NCBI GenBank assembly: GCA_003427395.1 | Contig: BFEA01000056.1 | Span: 19,161-41,086, forward strand | Direction of reading: 5' to 3' | Length of the DNA stretch: 21,926 bases | Origin: Chara braunii | Taxonomy: Eukaryota > Streptophyta > Charophyceae > Charales > Characeae | In this document: positions 9,811 through 21,831 of the stretch, piece after piece | How the letters are laid out: the number at the start of each line of letters is the position of its first letter | Position numbering within the stretch: position 1 is the stretch's first letter | Notes under the pieces: generated by a model | Database searches by the model: none | Told to the model about the DNA's origin: nothing | What the model saw: the letters and a program-made list of their open reading frames with translations, nothing else | Made by a program: the position numbers and the translations under genes

Positions 9811-11304
9811 TCATGAGGCCGATGCAGCCTCTCGCCACAAAGCCTCCTTCCGTGTTTCCCCAGGGATGGTTGGATCGATACGCTCCCCTGCCCTGTCGAA
9901 AACACCTCCTTCAATATTTGTCTTTATTAGACCGCTTGCCTCATCGGCCCTTCGCTCTCGAAAAAACTTCATTATGTGCCCTTCCTTGGCACAATGTCTG
10001 CAAACGTCTTTTTCCCAACCTGCTTTCTTCCCTCCAGAGCCACCTTTGCCGCCACCGCATTCCCTTTTTTTGTGCCCTTCGCTTTTGGCCCCCTCCACCG
10101 GCCACGTGGCCTTCCGTCGCTCGTGGTATCGGTGGCTGCAATAGCCCCATACACAAGGCTGGTTGAAACTGGGCTGCAGGAGGCCTAGGTGGCATCATAC
10201 CCATTTGTGGGCCCAACCAACCACCTTGTACACAGGGCAGATATGGATTATATATGGGCCTTGGCCCTACTTGGCCGCATAGCTCCCACTGCCCGTATAG
10301 CGCATGCCCAATCGGCGGGGGTCTCTCTTGTGCTACTCCGCTCTCCACCTCTTGCAGTGTGGCCCCCACCTATCGTGAGCACTGCCCCTTTCCGGTACCC
10401 TGACCCTCCAGGGCCCGATTCCTCGCCTTCCGCTGAGCCTTCGTCAACTTGGGAGGTTTCGGCTCCCCTTTTTCACCCATCACCCCCTCCTCCTCGCCTC
10501 CTTGAGGGGTGCGACCAATCTTTCCCCAACGATCACATACCACTTCTGCCTTGTGCTCTGGCCACCACTTATTCCTTTGCCTCTCCCGTCCCGCAATGGT
10601 GCTTCCCCGTTAATGGGCCCCCTCTTCGGATCAGGCGCAATAACAGGCAGGGTCATATTAGCCTCCTGCTCCTCCGTTATTTTAATGAATCCCTCACCTC
10701 CGTCCCTTCCCCGGGCGCAGGTTCGTCCCTCAGAGGTTCCCTTGTGGAGGAGTAACTTCTGATGAGCCCCCCTTCTCTTTGCATCGCTTCGCTCAGTCGG
10801 CCCACTCGTTGCTCTCTCATAGGCCTCCCTTTTGCCATTCCTGGCCTCTTCCAGTTGTGCTAACCTCTATTCCAATACCCCTACTTGTCTTTGTAGACCA
10901 CTTAACTTTGCCTGCAATGGCGCGCCCGCAACCGGTGGCACAGAGCATTCCCCACATTGGCCTTCTATTTCATCTTCTGGAAATTTTAACTTTAGGGAAC
11001 GCTCCAACTCATCCCACGTTTTCGCCTTCTGCTTGAGGGTATACACCTCCTCACTTAATCTTTCGCAGACGAACAAACGAAACATACACCACATCGTCTT
11101 CTTGTCTCACTCCTTCGCAAGGCTAAAGTCCTGAAAGCCCCGCAGAAAGCCAGACAAGTTTCTTCCTTGGAACAACAGAGCATGGAGGTCTAGAGGCATT
11201 GACACCTGCAATACCTCACACAACAAAACCTTCATCTGACACAAATTCCTCCAACGCAGGATCTTGGCGAAGCCGCTTTCTCCCGCCATGATGTTGATGA
11301 CCAT
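9811..11304 (-). pseudogene. gag: Decayed gag with CCHC zinc-knuckle remnant
   Basis: Gag forms the retrotransposon capsid and binds its RNA. The frame opens at the ATG at 11304 (a second ATG, MAGESG, is at 11289). The first ~110 codons have the spacing of a plant gag domain: GFLRGFQDF, then FRLFVCERLSEEV, then KTWDELERSLKLKF. A heptad-like Leu/Gln/Glu segment follows around 10905-10830 (LQAKLSGLQRQVGVLE, then RLAQLEEA after a stop), then a basic stretch (PKPPKLTKAQRKARNR, near 10460-10415), a Pro/Gly/Met-rich linker, and a zinc knuckle CRHCAKEGHIMKFF at 10002-9961. The lesions are TGA at 11107-11109, TAG at 10867-10869, TAG at 10370-10372, a frame change between about 10560 and 10480, and a return to the first frame near 10100. 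The knuckle has Cys, Cys and His but Phe (TTT) in place of the last Cys. The copy cannot give full-length Gag. Confidence 0.8.
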
Positions 11305-11531
11305 CTGATACGCAAGGCGGACAATAGATCATCAAACAGAGATTTAAGTCAGCTCAGGCAGACAAAGGCCAACTGCTAACACTTAAATCACGCCATCTAC
11401 CCTCTTGCTCATGCAATCAGGCCTCAACCTCTAGTCACCCTGACGCTCACCTTTATGACTATAGTAGTGGGTAGAGGGACGACCACAGCCAAGTCAAAAG
11501 AAGCGCATTTAGTAGGAAGAGAAGGCATTCC

Positions 11532-12242
11532 CTATCGGCCCACTGCTGGCCGAAGCTTCTCCCAGCCCTCACCCCCTTCATCTGGATCATGAGTATTGGC
11601 ATATACGCCAACTATGTTGGCCATGCTCCTAAGCCACTCGCTAGGGGGCGAAAACTTCATGTCCAAATACAAACCATATACCAATTCACATGTATAACAC
11701 TCATATTCCCATCCTCGCGCCCTGAACGCCGCTTCGGCTGTCGCCTCTACCCTTGCCTGTCCACCGAAACTCTTCTCTATCAGAAACTCAGGCAGGACTA
11801 CTCGTAGCGGAGCCGATGGGAGCCCGAACTCTCCAGCGCGCTTGACCTCTACACGGGTTAGTACTCGCTCTTCCCCGTCTCGGGACACTTCCCTCGCCCA
11901 CTTTGCTGCAGCTGCTTCGGCTACCCTCAGAGGCCTAGCAAGCAGGCTTTCATGCCCAAGCGCCAACTCTATCCCATGCTCGATCCAAAAGGCGGCTGAG
12001 GGGTACAAGGTTACCCTTACAACTGCGCATCCATGCCCATCATCAAACCCAGACTCAATCGAAACAAAGGTGTTCATGCCCATCCGTATGCCCCACCAGG
12101 ACGAAATATATTCCCCTTCTTTAACCCATCTTGGCAAGGACATCTCGAGTTCGCCTTCCCCCTCTGCTGGCAGGGCCACATTGAGATTTTCCCTAGCATA
12201 AGGCATCCTGAGTTGCCTTAGCTCTGTCTGGGTTCTGCCCAT
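11532..12242 (-). CDS. Intact 236-aa ORF upstream of gag, function unknown
   Basis: This is the only long undamaged reading frame in the element. It starts at the ATG at 12242-12240 (MGRTQTELRQLRMPYARENL) and ends at a TAG. An in-frame TTG nine bases earlier is a less likely start. It lies between the leader and gag, about 230 bases before the gag ATG and in a different frame. The protein is mixed alpha/beta in appearance and rich in Glu, Ala and Arg. It has an aromatic stretch near residues 45-60 (EYISSWWGIRMGMNTF), an Ala-rich likely helix at 107-119, Cys182 and Cys185 in YECYTCELVYG, and an acidic Asp/Glu/Gly stretch at 219-228. I see no signal peptide, membrane segment, nuclease or protease motif. 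By position it is comparable to the extra ORF1 before gag in Ogre elements; that is an analogy, not homology. Its survival beside a decayed gag suggests recent selection or chance. Confidence 0.6.
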   Translation of the reverse strand: MGRTQTELRQLRMPYARENLNVALPAEGEGELEMSLPRWVKEGEYISSWWGIRMGMNTFVSIESGFDDGHGCAVVRVTLYPSAAFWIEHGIELALGHESLLARPLRVAEAAAAKWAREVSRDGEERVLTRVEVKRAGEFGLPSAPLRVVLPEFLIEKSFGGQARVEATAEAAFRARGWEYECYTCELVYGLYLDMKFSPPSEWLRSMANIVGVYANTHDPDEGGEGWEKLRPAVGR

Positions 12243-13488
12243 CACAGACAAACGTCAAGCATACGTCTTCCGTTACTATGCTGACAATGAGGTTCTACAA
12301 CCACAACCTTTGAAGCCTCAGCTTCATACCATCTTTCCCTATAATTCACCCTTTCCAGTGTTTCCGACCATCCTGTTTAAAGAAAAATAATCATGTAATA
12401 TATCACAGGAACAACGCATTCATAGATCTTTTAAAAAATCATAATAACTCATGGAAGACGATATATTACCAAAATAACTGACATAACAAATACTCATAAT
12501 GATCAGACACATCATACACAAGCTAGTCAGTTACCATACACAAATACCTCATAACAGCAAGCCTATATCAACAGACATACCAACGATTAGCACTCCCAGA
12601 CATAATACTCGTGAGAGCACCACACTTTACTCCCTGGCTTTGACAAAAGTATATTGTGGCGAGGGGCAGTGTAATCCTTTTCAGAAAGGATAACATCTCA
12701 AATTCCTAAGTCCCTACTCAAACGATCAAGCCTCACTGCTTTTCCCTCCGATTCCAGCATTCGTTCTTCACAGATCCTTGCCGACAAAGCAAACAACCTC
12801 ACCATACACGCTTCGGGGTGTACCGTCCCGTCCTGTGCTTGGTGAACCCACTTGACGCAAAAATAGTTGGGGATTCACCCCCTACCCTTTTGCGGCATGC
12901 AGTAGCTGCGTCCTTTATAGACCATGATCTGACAAAACTCAAACACTTTCCTCCTATTCAGTAGTAGTGCAGTTATTTTATCCCAAAAAGATACAATAAC
13001 ATCACCCCACTATGGACCAGCAACATAGTTCCGGCGTGGGTCTCACTACTACCTACAAGACAAGGTTATAACTTCTTCAAAGTCATCTCTTAGGGGAACA
13101 ATAACATATGACTGCAACCTTCCTTAGGGTAGACCTTACACATTGACCACTCCCTAAGAAGTATTTACCTCAAGAGGCGGTCACTCCATTCACCTCTGAA
13201 TCCGCATCAGACGTGGATTCTGCGCAATGATTCTACCCTCTTTTGAAGAGCAATTCAAACACACAGACTTCAATAGGCGATCAATAAGCCAACAATCGAA
13301 CTTGGGACGCTTGTACAAATTTTTACAATCCAGTATGCTTAAACATATACTTCAAATACATAACTCATACCAAAAAATATTCCTCACAGGAATAATCACT
13401 CAGCTCCCATTATAGTCAAACACATAACCTTACATACTTAGACATTATAGACAACTTACTTCAAATAAGATCTGGCATATACGACAGG

Positions 13489-13535
<47 letters not shown>

Positions 13536-14444
13536 ACCCGTTAAAAAAAAAAAAATGCCCTCAAAAAAGTAGTCTCAAGTCCTTAGTTTTGGCTATATAA
13601 ATTCAAGTGGTTGGTCAAATCATGGAAAGGCTCAAGCGAAGATCAAGTGCCAACTACATATCGTTGCCCCATCAATTGTAAGTGAAGCAGACCTTCATTT
13701 GTTACCCCAATCGCCTCCCCTATGATCAGATATCCCTTTCGAGAATAAGGTGATATACATGCCTTCTTCGTCCCATAGTCACCTCCGGTGAGGTCACAAC
13801 GCGGCATCCCCTACACCTATCTGCCGTCCCATACGTCCAGTTCAAGCCTATCGCATGGGGAAGACCTCATACCTTCATGACTTTTATATAACTCAAACGA
13901 CCGTTGAGAACCCAGACTCAAAGATCTCAGTCCATATTCATAAAACCTTCAGCCTCCTTAGCCTAACTCTCAGCGAAGTCCTCCAACGACTTCTACTATA
14001 ATAAGCCTCTTTGCTCATCCCTCGGCCTCACTCTACACCCAAAGTATCCTATTCGCTCTCCTGGCCACTCAGAAAACTCCTTTAGCCATAATGGGGACCT
14101 TACGAGGCTAACTCCCACAGCAAACATGCCCAACCACATTGGGTGATCCATATCAACCACACGAGGCATTATCCAAACCCATCAGCACTCATGGCCAAAA
14201 AAAATACACCAATTCCAACTATCATCATACTTCAGCGCATAGTCAGACACTTATCACCTTCGAAACATCCTTACTTCATCGAGCAACGTCAACTCACATA
14301 GCCACTCTCACCCGCTCTCTATCCAATACCATCAAGCAATTAATCCGTAGACGCTCGATCAACCTTCTCACTTTGCCTTTTTTTTTTTTTTGCAATCCAG
14401 TATCCGGATGTCGTTCCATCAGGGACAACGGTAGGCAGCCGTCA
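12243..14444 (-). other. Non-coding leader between primer site and first ORF
   Basis: These 2.2 kb follow the primer site in element sense. They are AT-rich, with a short A tract just after the primer site (T-run at 14379-14390 on the plus strand) and an AT microsatellite at 13493-13531. All ORFs here are short and without recognisable features. Long untranslated leaders are common in large plant retrotransposons and usually hold packaging signals, but no specific signal can be named here. Confidence 0.6.
13493..13531. repeat. (AT)n microsatellite
   Basis: An uninterrupted run of about 19 AT dinucleotides in the leader, followed after a short spacer by a run of A residues near 13543-13555. 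Its length may be unreliable in the assembly. Confidence 0.95.
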
Positions 14445-14462
14445 TCCCCGGCAACGGCGCCA
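14445..14462 (-). other. Primer-binding site, tRNA-Asp type
   Basis: Read on the minus strand this is TGGCGCCGTTGCCGGGGA, the exact complement of the 3' 18 nt of eukaryotic (plant-type) tRNA-Asp including the CCA tail. It starts two bases (14463-14464) inside the LTR terminus at 14465, the normal spacing for minus-strand cDNA priming. Several plant Ty3/gypsy elements, including Athila/Calypso-like ones, are known to use tRNA-Asp. This site gives the element its orientation. Confidence 0.93.
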
Positions 14463-15188
14463 CCTGTCGGGCGCATCGGTCCGGCACCGCACGCGGCAGC
14501 GCGGGACCCTCTCGGCCGCGTCACGCAGGAGTTGGACCAACCTCGTCACAGACACACAAATGGAGCTTCCTTAGGTCGCTCCGGCCGAGTGCGCCAGTCA
14601 TACCTCTCACGAGCCCCTACGACAGGATAGGGCCTACGCGAGGCACAACTTACCTCCACCTTACGGGAGCTGTCACCTCCCTTCGGTGGGCGTATCCCCG
14701 CCGAGCTACCAGGCCACAGTACGAAAGTTAATCAGTTGCAATCGCAGAGGTGGACCAGCCGAGGGCGTTTCTCGTTCGCTGTAGCATAGGGGGTACGCGC
14801 GGTAATACGCCTATCGGGCCCTCACGCGAACCGACATCTGGGGGGGGCGAAGTCCCAAGCGCGGCTCGTCGTCGGTCAACTAGGACGCATCCCACGCACC
14901 ACGCGCACTCCACTTTACGAACACAAAAATAAAACACACACACACGCACATACAACACAACACAAACAACACGACAACGCTCCTAGTCCCTCGGTAACCA
15001 ACCCATAACTTTCCGATGTGGAAATCGGATAGGCGCCGTGCGCGAGACTTAAGGTTAAAACCGCGCGGACGCAGGGCTAACTCATATCGCCTCGCAATGC
15101 AAACGTGCGCAAGCAGTCGCAATGATGGCGTACTATGTAGTACCCATACTCGCGCGGTCCTCGTTAATCTTGAGGGTTGCATTTAACA

Positions 15189-15217
15189 CTCAAGTGTCAG
15201 CTGACACGTGCCTTGAG
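15189..15217. other. Hairpin with 14-bp palindrome in LTR (5' copy)
   Basis: Outer arms CTCAAG and CTTGAG enclose GTGTCAGCTGACAC, a perfect 14-bp palindrome (15194-15207). In the presumed 5' untranslated RNA such a palindrome could act in RNA dimerisation; that is speculation. Confidence 0.5.
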
Positions 15218-15557
15218 GGTTAATCTCTCGACGCTGGACAACCGCCATGCGCGGTTGAAGACCACACACCCTCTTCTGCACTCTGTGCACAGTGGGTGGT
15301 ACACAGGTCCATACNTGTGGTGGCAGTCGTCTCTTGCGGCCCTGGGGATGAGTCCTACCCNAAGCCTGGGCGGAAGTCAAGGGGTTTGACTTTGACGGNT
15401 GCCACGGACTATAACGTCCAACTATAAAAACTCCAAAAANCAAAGGATAACAAGGGGGTCTTNCTTTTCACTCGAGCCCAAATTTTGTTAACCCTTGCGC
15501 ATGATCACTGTAAACCGCGCGCATACCCGAAACACTTACAAATATATACATAAGGCT

Positions 15558-15567
15558 TATTTATATA
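15558..15567 (-). promoter_or_regulatory. Candidate TATA box (5' LTR copy)
   Basis: The same TATATAAATA on the minus strand as in the other LTR, unchanged between copies. Located in the 5' LTR, this is the copy that would drive the element's genomic RNA. Confidence 0.35.
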
Positions 15568-16204
15568 GGACGATCACTTCTCACAGTCACGGTGAGACTC
15601 CTCTTAGCCATATATGTATGTCGTCGCAGGCAGTCACATCCAAAGCCCGAACCACAAACGCACCTGTGATCACATCAAGGATTCAACCAAAAGTTCACGC
15701 GCTACACGGGGTTAACTTCAACCATTCCTTGCACTCATACCCCTCGCTTTAGCCATGCAAGCCTCACTCGTGCAACTCTTAAATAAATACTCAGTACTTT
15801 TGTTGGATGGCCATTCAATAAAGTCCGAGTAAAAACACAACAAAACAGTTCAATCACAAGGCTGAAGCCTTTAGGTTGAGTGGCAGGAGTGAATCGGAGT
15901 TGGATCGTAAACCGACGAATCGGCAACCGACCTATTATCAATGATAACAGAAGATGATCCTCGTAGGATCAAGCTAAAGCTAGACCAAATCCTGAATTAA
16001 ACGGTCAAGAGGACATGTAACACACGACAGGTCAATCCCCAAGCTAAAATCATAAGCGTATGGAGAATACAACTCCATAACACATTCTCATCCAAGATCC
16101 TTCTAATTGACTAAGCCTGAATTTACCTCTAAGCAGTGCCCAAAGCAAAGGTAGACCCTGGCATAATCTCCCCCATACAGAGTGAATCACAAGAATCGCC
16201 GCCT

Positions 16205-16554
16205 GTCAAAATTTAATCTATCTCCTCTAAACTAGGAAAATTTCGGCAACGCTTCCCCGTAGGAAATATGCCTTTTCATAATTTATATCAGTCCGAATAC
16301 GAGACCAAAAATAGTCTTTGACTTTCCAAAGTCCAAATTTGTCTAACTCCCTGAATTAGCAAAAATTTGGGCAGCACTCCCTTTAGAAAAGGAGACTTTT
16401 CAAATTTTTACGAAGTCATATATAAACTTTAGACAAGTTGAACTTTGACAAGTCAAAATTTGACTAACTCTTTGGATTTGCAGAAATTTCGGCAGCGCTT
16501 CCCATAGGGAAAATAGCTTACCAAAATTTATACAGAGCCAAGTATAATAAAAGA
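16205..16554. repeat. Three diverged ~120-bp tandem units (5' LTR)
   Basis: Copy of the triplicated block of the other LTR at an offset of 14424, here nearly free of Ns. The third unit carries the clearest form of the shared word, TTTCGGCAGCGCTTCCC. Confidence 0.7.
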
Positions 16555-16825
16555 TCCCAGAAAATGCGAGAATTGATCTAAGTAAAAAAACTTAGCTCAG
16601 AAAATGCAGGAATTGAACTAACTCTTATCGCTCTAGCACGTGGTGAGCAACTACAGCAACTACCTGTCAAACTGAAACTCACACCAAGTAGTAGCCTCAC
16701 TCAGTCCCATGCAGGCCAACACACAAAAAAAAATACTCTCACCATCCCCAAGCCAACTTTGCAGACAATAGTTTGTAATCTCTCGATGTTGTATTCCCTT
16801 ATACCCATCTTACATAAGGCATAAA

Positions 16826-17716
16826 GCCAAGCCGTCCAATCTTATGGAACCTGTCTGACTCAGCCATTGAGTATACACGAACAGGTTGCACAACTACTTC
16901 TCTCTTTCTTTTGGGTATATGACTAAGCCGTTCATCTTAGAATACAGCTCAACCGCCCCGAGTTGTTTAATATCCAATTTATATATACCTCTTTGAGCTT
17001 GGTGTTCAAAAGTTGGGCATAGGACTGAGCCGTTCATCTTAGAATATGGCCCAGCCTGCCCAGGGTTACCTTCAATTATACTCTAAGTTGTACTCTCTTC
17101 ATTTCATAATAAGCTATAGTCAGGCCGTCCAATCTTATGGAACCCATGCCTGACTAGCCTGTTCATAAATAAGATAGTGTAAAATATAGTCAAAATTTAA
17201 CCTTTTGGGTTCCAACATGTGCGAGGCTTTGGGCCAGACCGTCCAACCTTATGGAACATATATGGTCCTCTGCCAGGTTCGTTTCTCTCTGATCCACTGT
17301 GTGCGGCATGAAACCAAGGCCGTCCAATCTTATGGACATGCCCTGCCCTCAGCGAGAATTACTCCCTCAGAATGAAACAGGAAGGGGCTGAGCCGTCCAA
17401 TCTTATGGACTTGCTCAGGCCTCCTCGATCAAAAACAAAAGAAACAGAACAAACCCCAATCAAACATGGCAACCAAACCTTCCAATCTTATGGTACAGGT
17501 TTGGCCCGTGAAAAGTCAACCACGGTCAAACCCTCACAATTCAGAGCAATCAGACCGTCCAATCTTATGGAACTGGTCTGACTCTTTATGGAATTTAAAA
17601 ATAAACACAGCGGTCAGACCGTCCAATCCTATGGAACTGGTCTGACCCCANTCTTTATGGAATTTAAAAATAAACACAGCGGTCAGACCGTCCAATCCTA
17701 TGGAACTGGTCTGACC
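16826..17716 (-). repeat. Array of hairpin units (5' LTR copy)
   Basis: This is the same array as in the other LTR, starting with a core at 16835. It contains an eleventh unit because unit 10 lies in the 68-bp duplication. Substitutions relative to the other copy change pairing in both directions: unit 8 now has CCAAACC with fully complementary GGTTTGG, and unit 6 regains TGGA opposite TCCA, while unit 5 loses a pair (TATGG instead of TCTGG). Confidence 0.85.
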
Positions 17717-17719
17717 CCA
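17583..17719. repeat. 68-bp exact duplication joined by one N
   Basis: 17583-17650 and 17652-17719 are identical and are separated by a single N at 17651. The other LTR has one copy at the matching place (3159-3226). An exact duplicate abutting an N is the usual sign of two contig ends whose overlap was not merged, so this is probably an assembly artefact rather than a real tandem duplication. Confidence 0.85.
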
Positions 17720-20700
17720 TAGGACCCATTCACGCTCAAGCAAAACCACCTTTCACCCACCCTTCCCTCAGATGCAACCCCTTGTGTTCACAATCTGCAT
17801 TCAGGCGATCAACAAAACTGAAATTGAGATTGCACACGCATTCCTTTACTTAGTCTGACTTATGTCCTGAAAGTCAAACTGAAGTCAAAGTAGGGATACA
17901 TGCAACACACTCAGCCAGCTATAGAAAGATGTACAGGTAGGGGTTATATCAAGGTATATTGAGAGAAAGCAAACTGTTACCTTCCAATTCCCTGCCTCCA
18001 GAACTCCTCCTGATTTCCGGCAGAGCTCCCACAATCGGTGGGGCGAACCTCCCACAGAGGCCATGGCGCAGACTACGGGTTGCAATCCCGCCTGCCGCCT
18101 TCCCCTCAGAACCACAAACTAGACTTAGAATAAGAAGGGCAAAGATAAAAGGTATTAGACTCTCAGATCCAAGGAGGGTGTTTTCCGACTCGCAGGAGAG
18201 GGCCTTGATATCTTCATTCGGCTGAGGGCCCCGCAATGGCGGCCAACGTACGCACCGTAGGCCGGCTGAAGTCAAACTGTTGACCATTGACTCCCGGATG
18301 GTCCCCTCAATCGTAGTGGTAACCCCTCTTGCATAGGCTAATCACACCTACAGATCACACCGTCTTCCGCCTCCAATCGAACCGTCGTCGCACACCCTAA
18401 AGGAGGTACGAGCAACTGAGCGGCATGGCGTGCACAGAAGCCGCACATAGACAACCATAGCACCGTAACAATACGCGGCACGGACCACGGCGAAACACCA
18501 CACCTGTGACCAGTAGTGCTCAACGCACCCGATATCTGTGCCGCCGCAACTCAACAACCTCAAACTTCGAAGCAGGCGGAATTAACTATTGACTGTCGCA
18601 CCGGCTGCAGTAGAAGAGCGGTAGTCCAACTGGCACACCAACCACTCGACGGCCCCCTTCTGTTGCAGCCTGACCACTCCTTTACTCCCCGTTGACGCTC
18701 CCTTTATGTTTTCTTCGGCATCGGCACGACGCAGCGACATACCCCAATACACATCGTACCCTTCTACTGGATCTAGCCACTAGCCAAAGTACTGCGCGCA
18801 CAACCTTCGTGCAACACGGCTCAGCAGCAGCTCTGCGGTTACAGGGTCTCTTCCCTCTGCATTCTTGCTCCTACCATGTATCAGTCAATCCGATACTTGA
18901 CTAAACTCGACAACGGCTCCCCGATAGTGCCTAAGATCAGTAACAGCGGTAGTATCAACAAATTTAGTTAGTAAGCTTGCCTATCATGGTGCAAACAGAC
19001 CCTTTTTCCTCCGGTTCCGACCTCAGCTCTAGTCAGCAGCAACCCGGGTAGTCCAACGGAAAAACACCAATGGCAGTTCAACCCAGCCTTCCGCACGTGA
19101 CTCCACCCTCCGGCTCGTTCCGCGTCATCAGCTCGCCAAGCAAGCCGTCCCTCTTCTGGGGTGTAGAAGGCATATGATGCCCCTGCCCCCGGCGCCTCGT
19201 AACTCTTATCGACTTTAGCTAAGTAAGTACTTCCCTGCTCCTTTCCCTCTTGCGCCTGCCGGGTTCACCCCCGCTCGTCACCTAATCTGCCAGATACGAG
19301 GATGGATCTCCCGCCAAGGTACGGGAGGATACATTTTGTTTCCGCCTGCAGTCTACCCCGCCATACACCACGCAGCCCCCACAATCTACACTCCCAAAAC
19401 TAGCCCCCCACTGATAAAACTAACACCACCATCATACTCGCGCTACGCAAAACCCCCCACTTCGACACTTGGCTCACCCGATTTCATCCCGGATCGGGTG
19501 GGAATTCGATCCTTCTTCCCCCACCATCACTCCTCCCGCCATAGCCCAGCGCAACCCTTTTTCTTTCTTTCTCCTATTCTACTAACTTTAGTCTGAAACT
19601 AACTCCACCGCTGCACTTGCCCTACTTCCAAACCCCAACTTCGGCTCTTCCCCCGCCGAAATCCATTCCGAAACGCTTAAGTTATGCGTTCCCCATCTTC
19701 CTTCTCTTACTCCATAGCCTTCGTCGAATGCACCTGGCGCAAAGTGCATCCAGGTTCATTCATCTTTCTCCCTTTCTTCCCGGCCTTGGCTTCACGCAGC
19801 ACTTCCCCCACTAGTCTTCTTCTACACTGACCCTTTTACTAATCTGATACCTCCAATGGCCTCGCCCCCTCTCAAGCCCCCAACTTACATTTCTACTCAC
19901 TCGATTTCATAGGGAATCGAGCGAGCTAACCCCCTTTCTCTCTTTTCCACTACTCGCTCCCGCCATAACCCGCGTGCACCGTTCTCTCCACTAACTCCTT
20001 CTTTACTACGCCTTCACAAAATTTGACCCCTCAATCGGGCTCGCCCGGGTTGAAACATTCGGTTTCGGCTCTCAGCCGGCCGACATCCGTAAAGGATTTG
20101 GGGCGCTAAGCACTTTCCGCCCTGTCACCTTCCCTCCCCCGTCGCAGCCATCTCCGACCTTTAGTCCGGGTGCACCTGGCCCGGAAGCCCCGTCAGTTTC
20201 ACTCGGCCCGCCTTCACCACCGTGTCGGCCCCCCTTCCTCTTAGACTACCGCTCGCAGCATCCGGTCACAGCGGCCCTTCAGCGCTTAGCGCACTCCGCC
20301 CTGGCCACCGTGCCAGAGCTCTCAGTTATGTCCCAACTACTAGGCGGTTCGATTCGTCTTGTCCGCCCCCCCCCTTACCTACGCCGGCTCAGTCCGCATC
20401 CGGCCCTGATTCCCGTCCCGATTCATCCGCCTCTCCGCCTTTCCCCCTCTCTGCTGCCTCCGCCAGTTCCCGACACCCTCCGTTTGGCAATCGAAGACTA
20501 CCTTAGCACTATACTGCACCCCTCCTGTTGCCCGTGACTAGCTGTATTCACTCCGCCTTGCCTTCACTGCGCTATCCTGCTACTGCTAACGCCGCGTCGC
20601 CCCGCCAGCCTGTCTGCCCCTTCAGCCCGTCAANAGGCAAACCTTAGCCCGGNTCCTCATTGCAAGCAGCGGGGCCGAGGGCACGGNCCTGCTATGCACC

Positions 20701-21110
20701 CAGGTGCGGNCNTGGGTGAGANGGCNTCGGCGTTGACCCCTTTGCGGTGGTAGCAAATATTCAAATGAGAACTTTGGAGNCCNCAACGGAGGGAAGTCCA
20801 NCGGGCATGCTCACACTCAAACCTCCCANACACANATCGTGGGCTGCGGNCGACGTACCCACAAAAGGGGCCCCGCCACTCGGTTTTCTCCCGCCTCGTA
20901 GGCTAATCACCCACCGGCTCACATGCACGTTGAACTCCTTAGCCCATATTCCAAGATGGGTGGGATAGAGGAATTTTGCCAGCATCCCAAACNTGCCGGA
21001 ACCCGATCGATCCGTCAAAAGAGGCGCGAGCCCAAGTCCTTGACTGGTGCTCCCGCCGACGCCCCTTAAAAGTCGGTGTCGTGCCCAGGTCAATCGGCAC
21101 GTCGGAGCAT

Positions 21111-21156
21111 AGCAGAAATTAATTAAAAATACGAGCAGAAATTAATTAAAAATACG
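21111..21156. repeat. 23-bp exact tandem repeat, two units (5' LTR)
   Basis: Same two-unit repeat as at 6618-6663 and identical in sequence, so the duplication is older than the insertion of this copy. Confidence 0.95.
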
Positions 21157-21831
21157 ACGTTAAAAAGAATTTTCCTAGAAAACGCCACCGCCGACCGGAC
21201 GCCACCAACAGCAAGACCGAGGGGGATAGCCCCGCCAGGCCCTCAACCCCCTGGTCCATTCGTGCCACTCTGATCCCCGCGTCGTCGCTCGCTCGACCTC
21301 GATCCCTGAACCTCCCTAGTAACAGTCCGTTGTCGTTACCTATAGGGCTATGCCCAAGCCTGAGACCAGCATCCGCGGAGTGCCATATGAGGCGGTGCGG
21401 CACTGCGCGCAGGGCCAAGGAATTTGGCCTGAGCCTCATCTCTGCCTACAACCGTGCGCGCGGCCGCCCAGCGCCTCCCCGCATACCAAGACCTACCGCA
21501 GTCACACTGTCGTCGTCGACGCCGTCGTACTCACACGAGCGCTCGCCTCGGTCAGACGCACCAATCAACAGAAAAATATCCCTAGTTCCTGCTTAATAAA
21601 AAATAAAAAAATATCAACAATACCATTGAACAAACGACCGATGTCCGCGCCAGCTTTACGATCAACAACAGAAAAAAAAAATCACGCGCGCCCTAAGCCT
21701 ACGCGCCCACGCACTCTCTATTATAGTCAACCGTCAAGTCAGCGTAAGTCACAGACGCAACCGCGCCTAGCGCGGTAGACTTGAACTTTAAATCAAAGTT
21801 GTTTCTCTGTCACTTGCAAAAACCAAGGTGG

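Noticed and set aside
9641-10166. Plus-strand frames of 150-167 codons
   Set aside because: They lie antisense to the gag relic and are explained by its GC-rich composition; no domain or motif.
10189-10755. Plus-strand frame of 188 codons
   Set aside because: It is antisense to the gag linker region, Pro/Ser/Leu-rich and without motifs; the minus-strand reading with its gag features is better supported.
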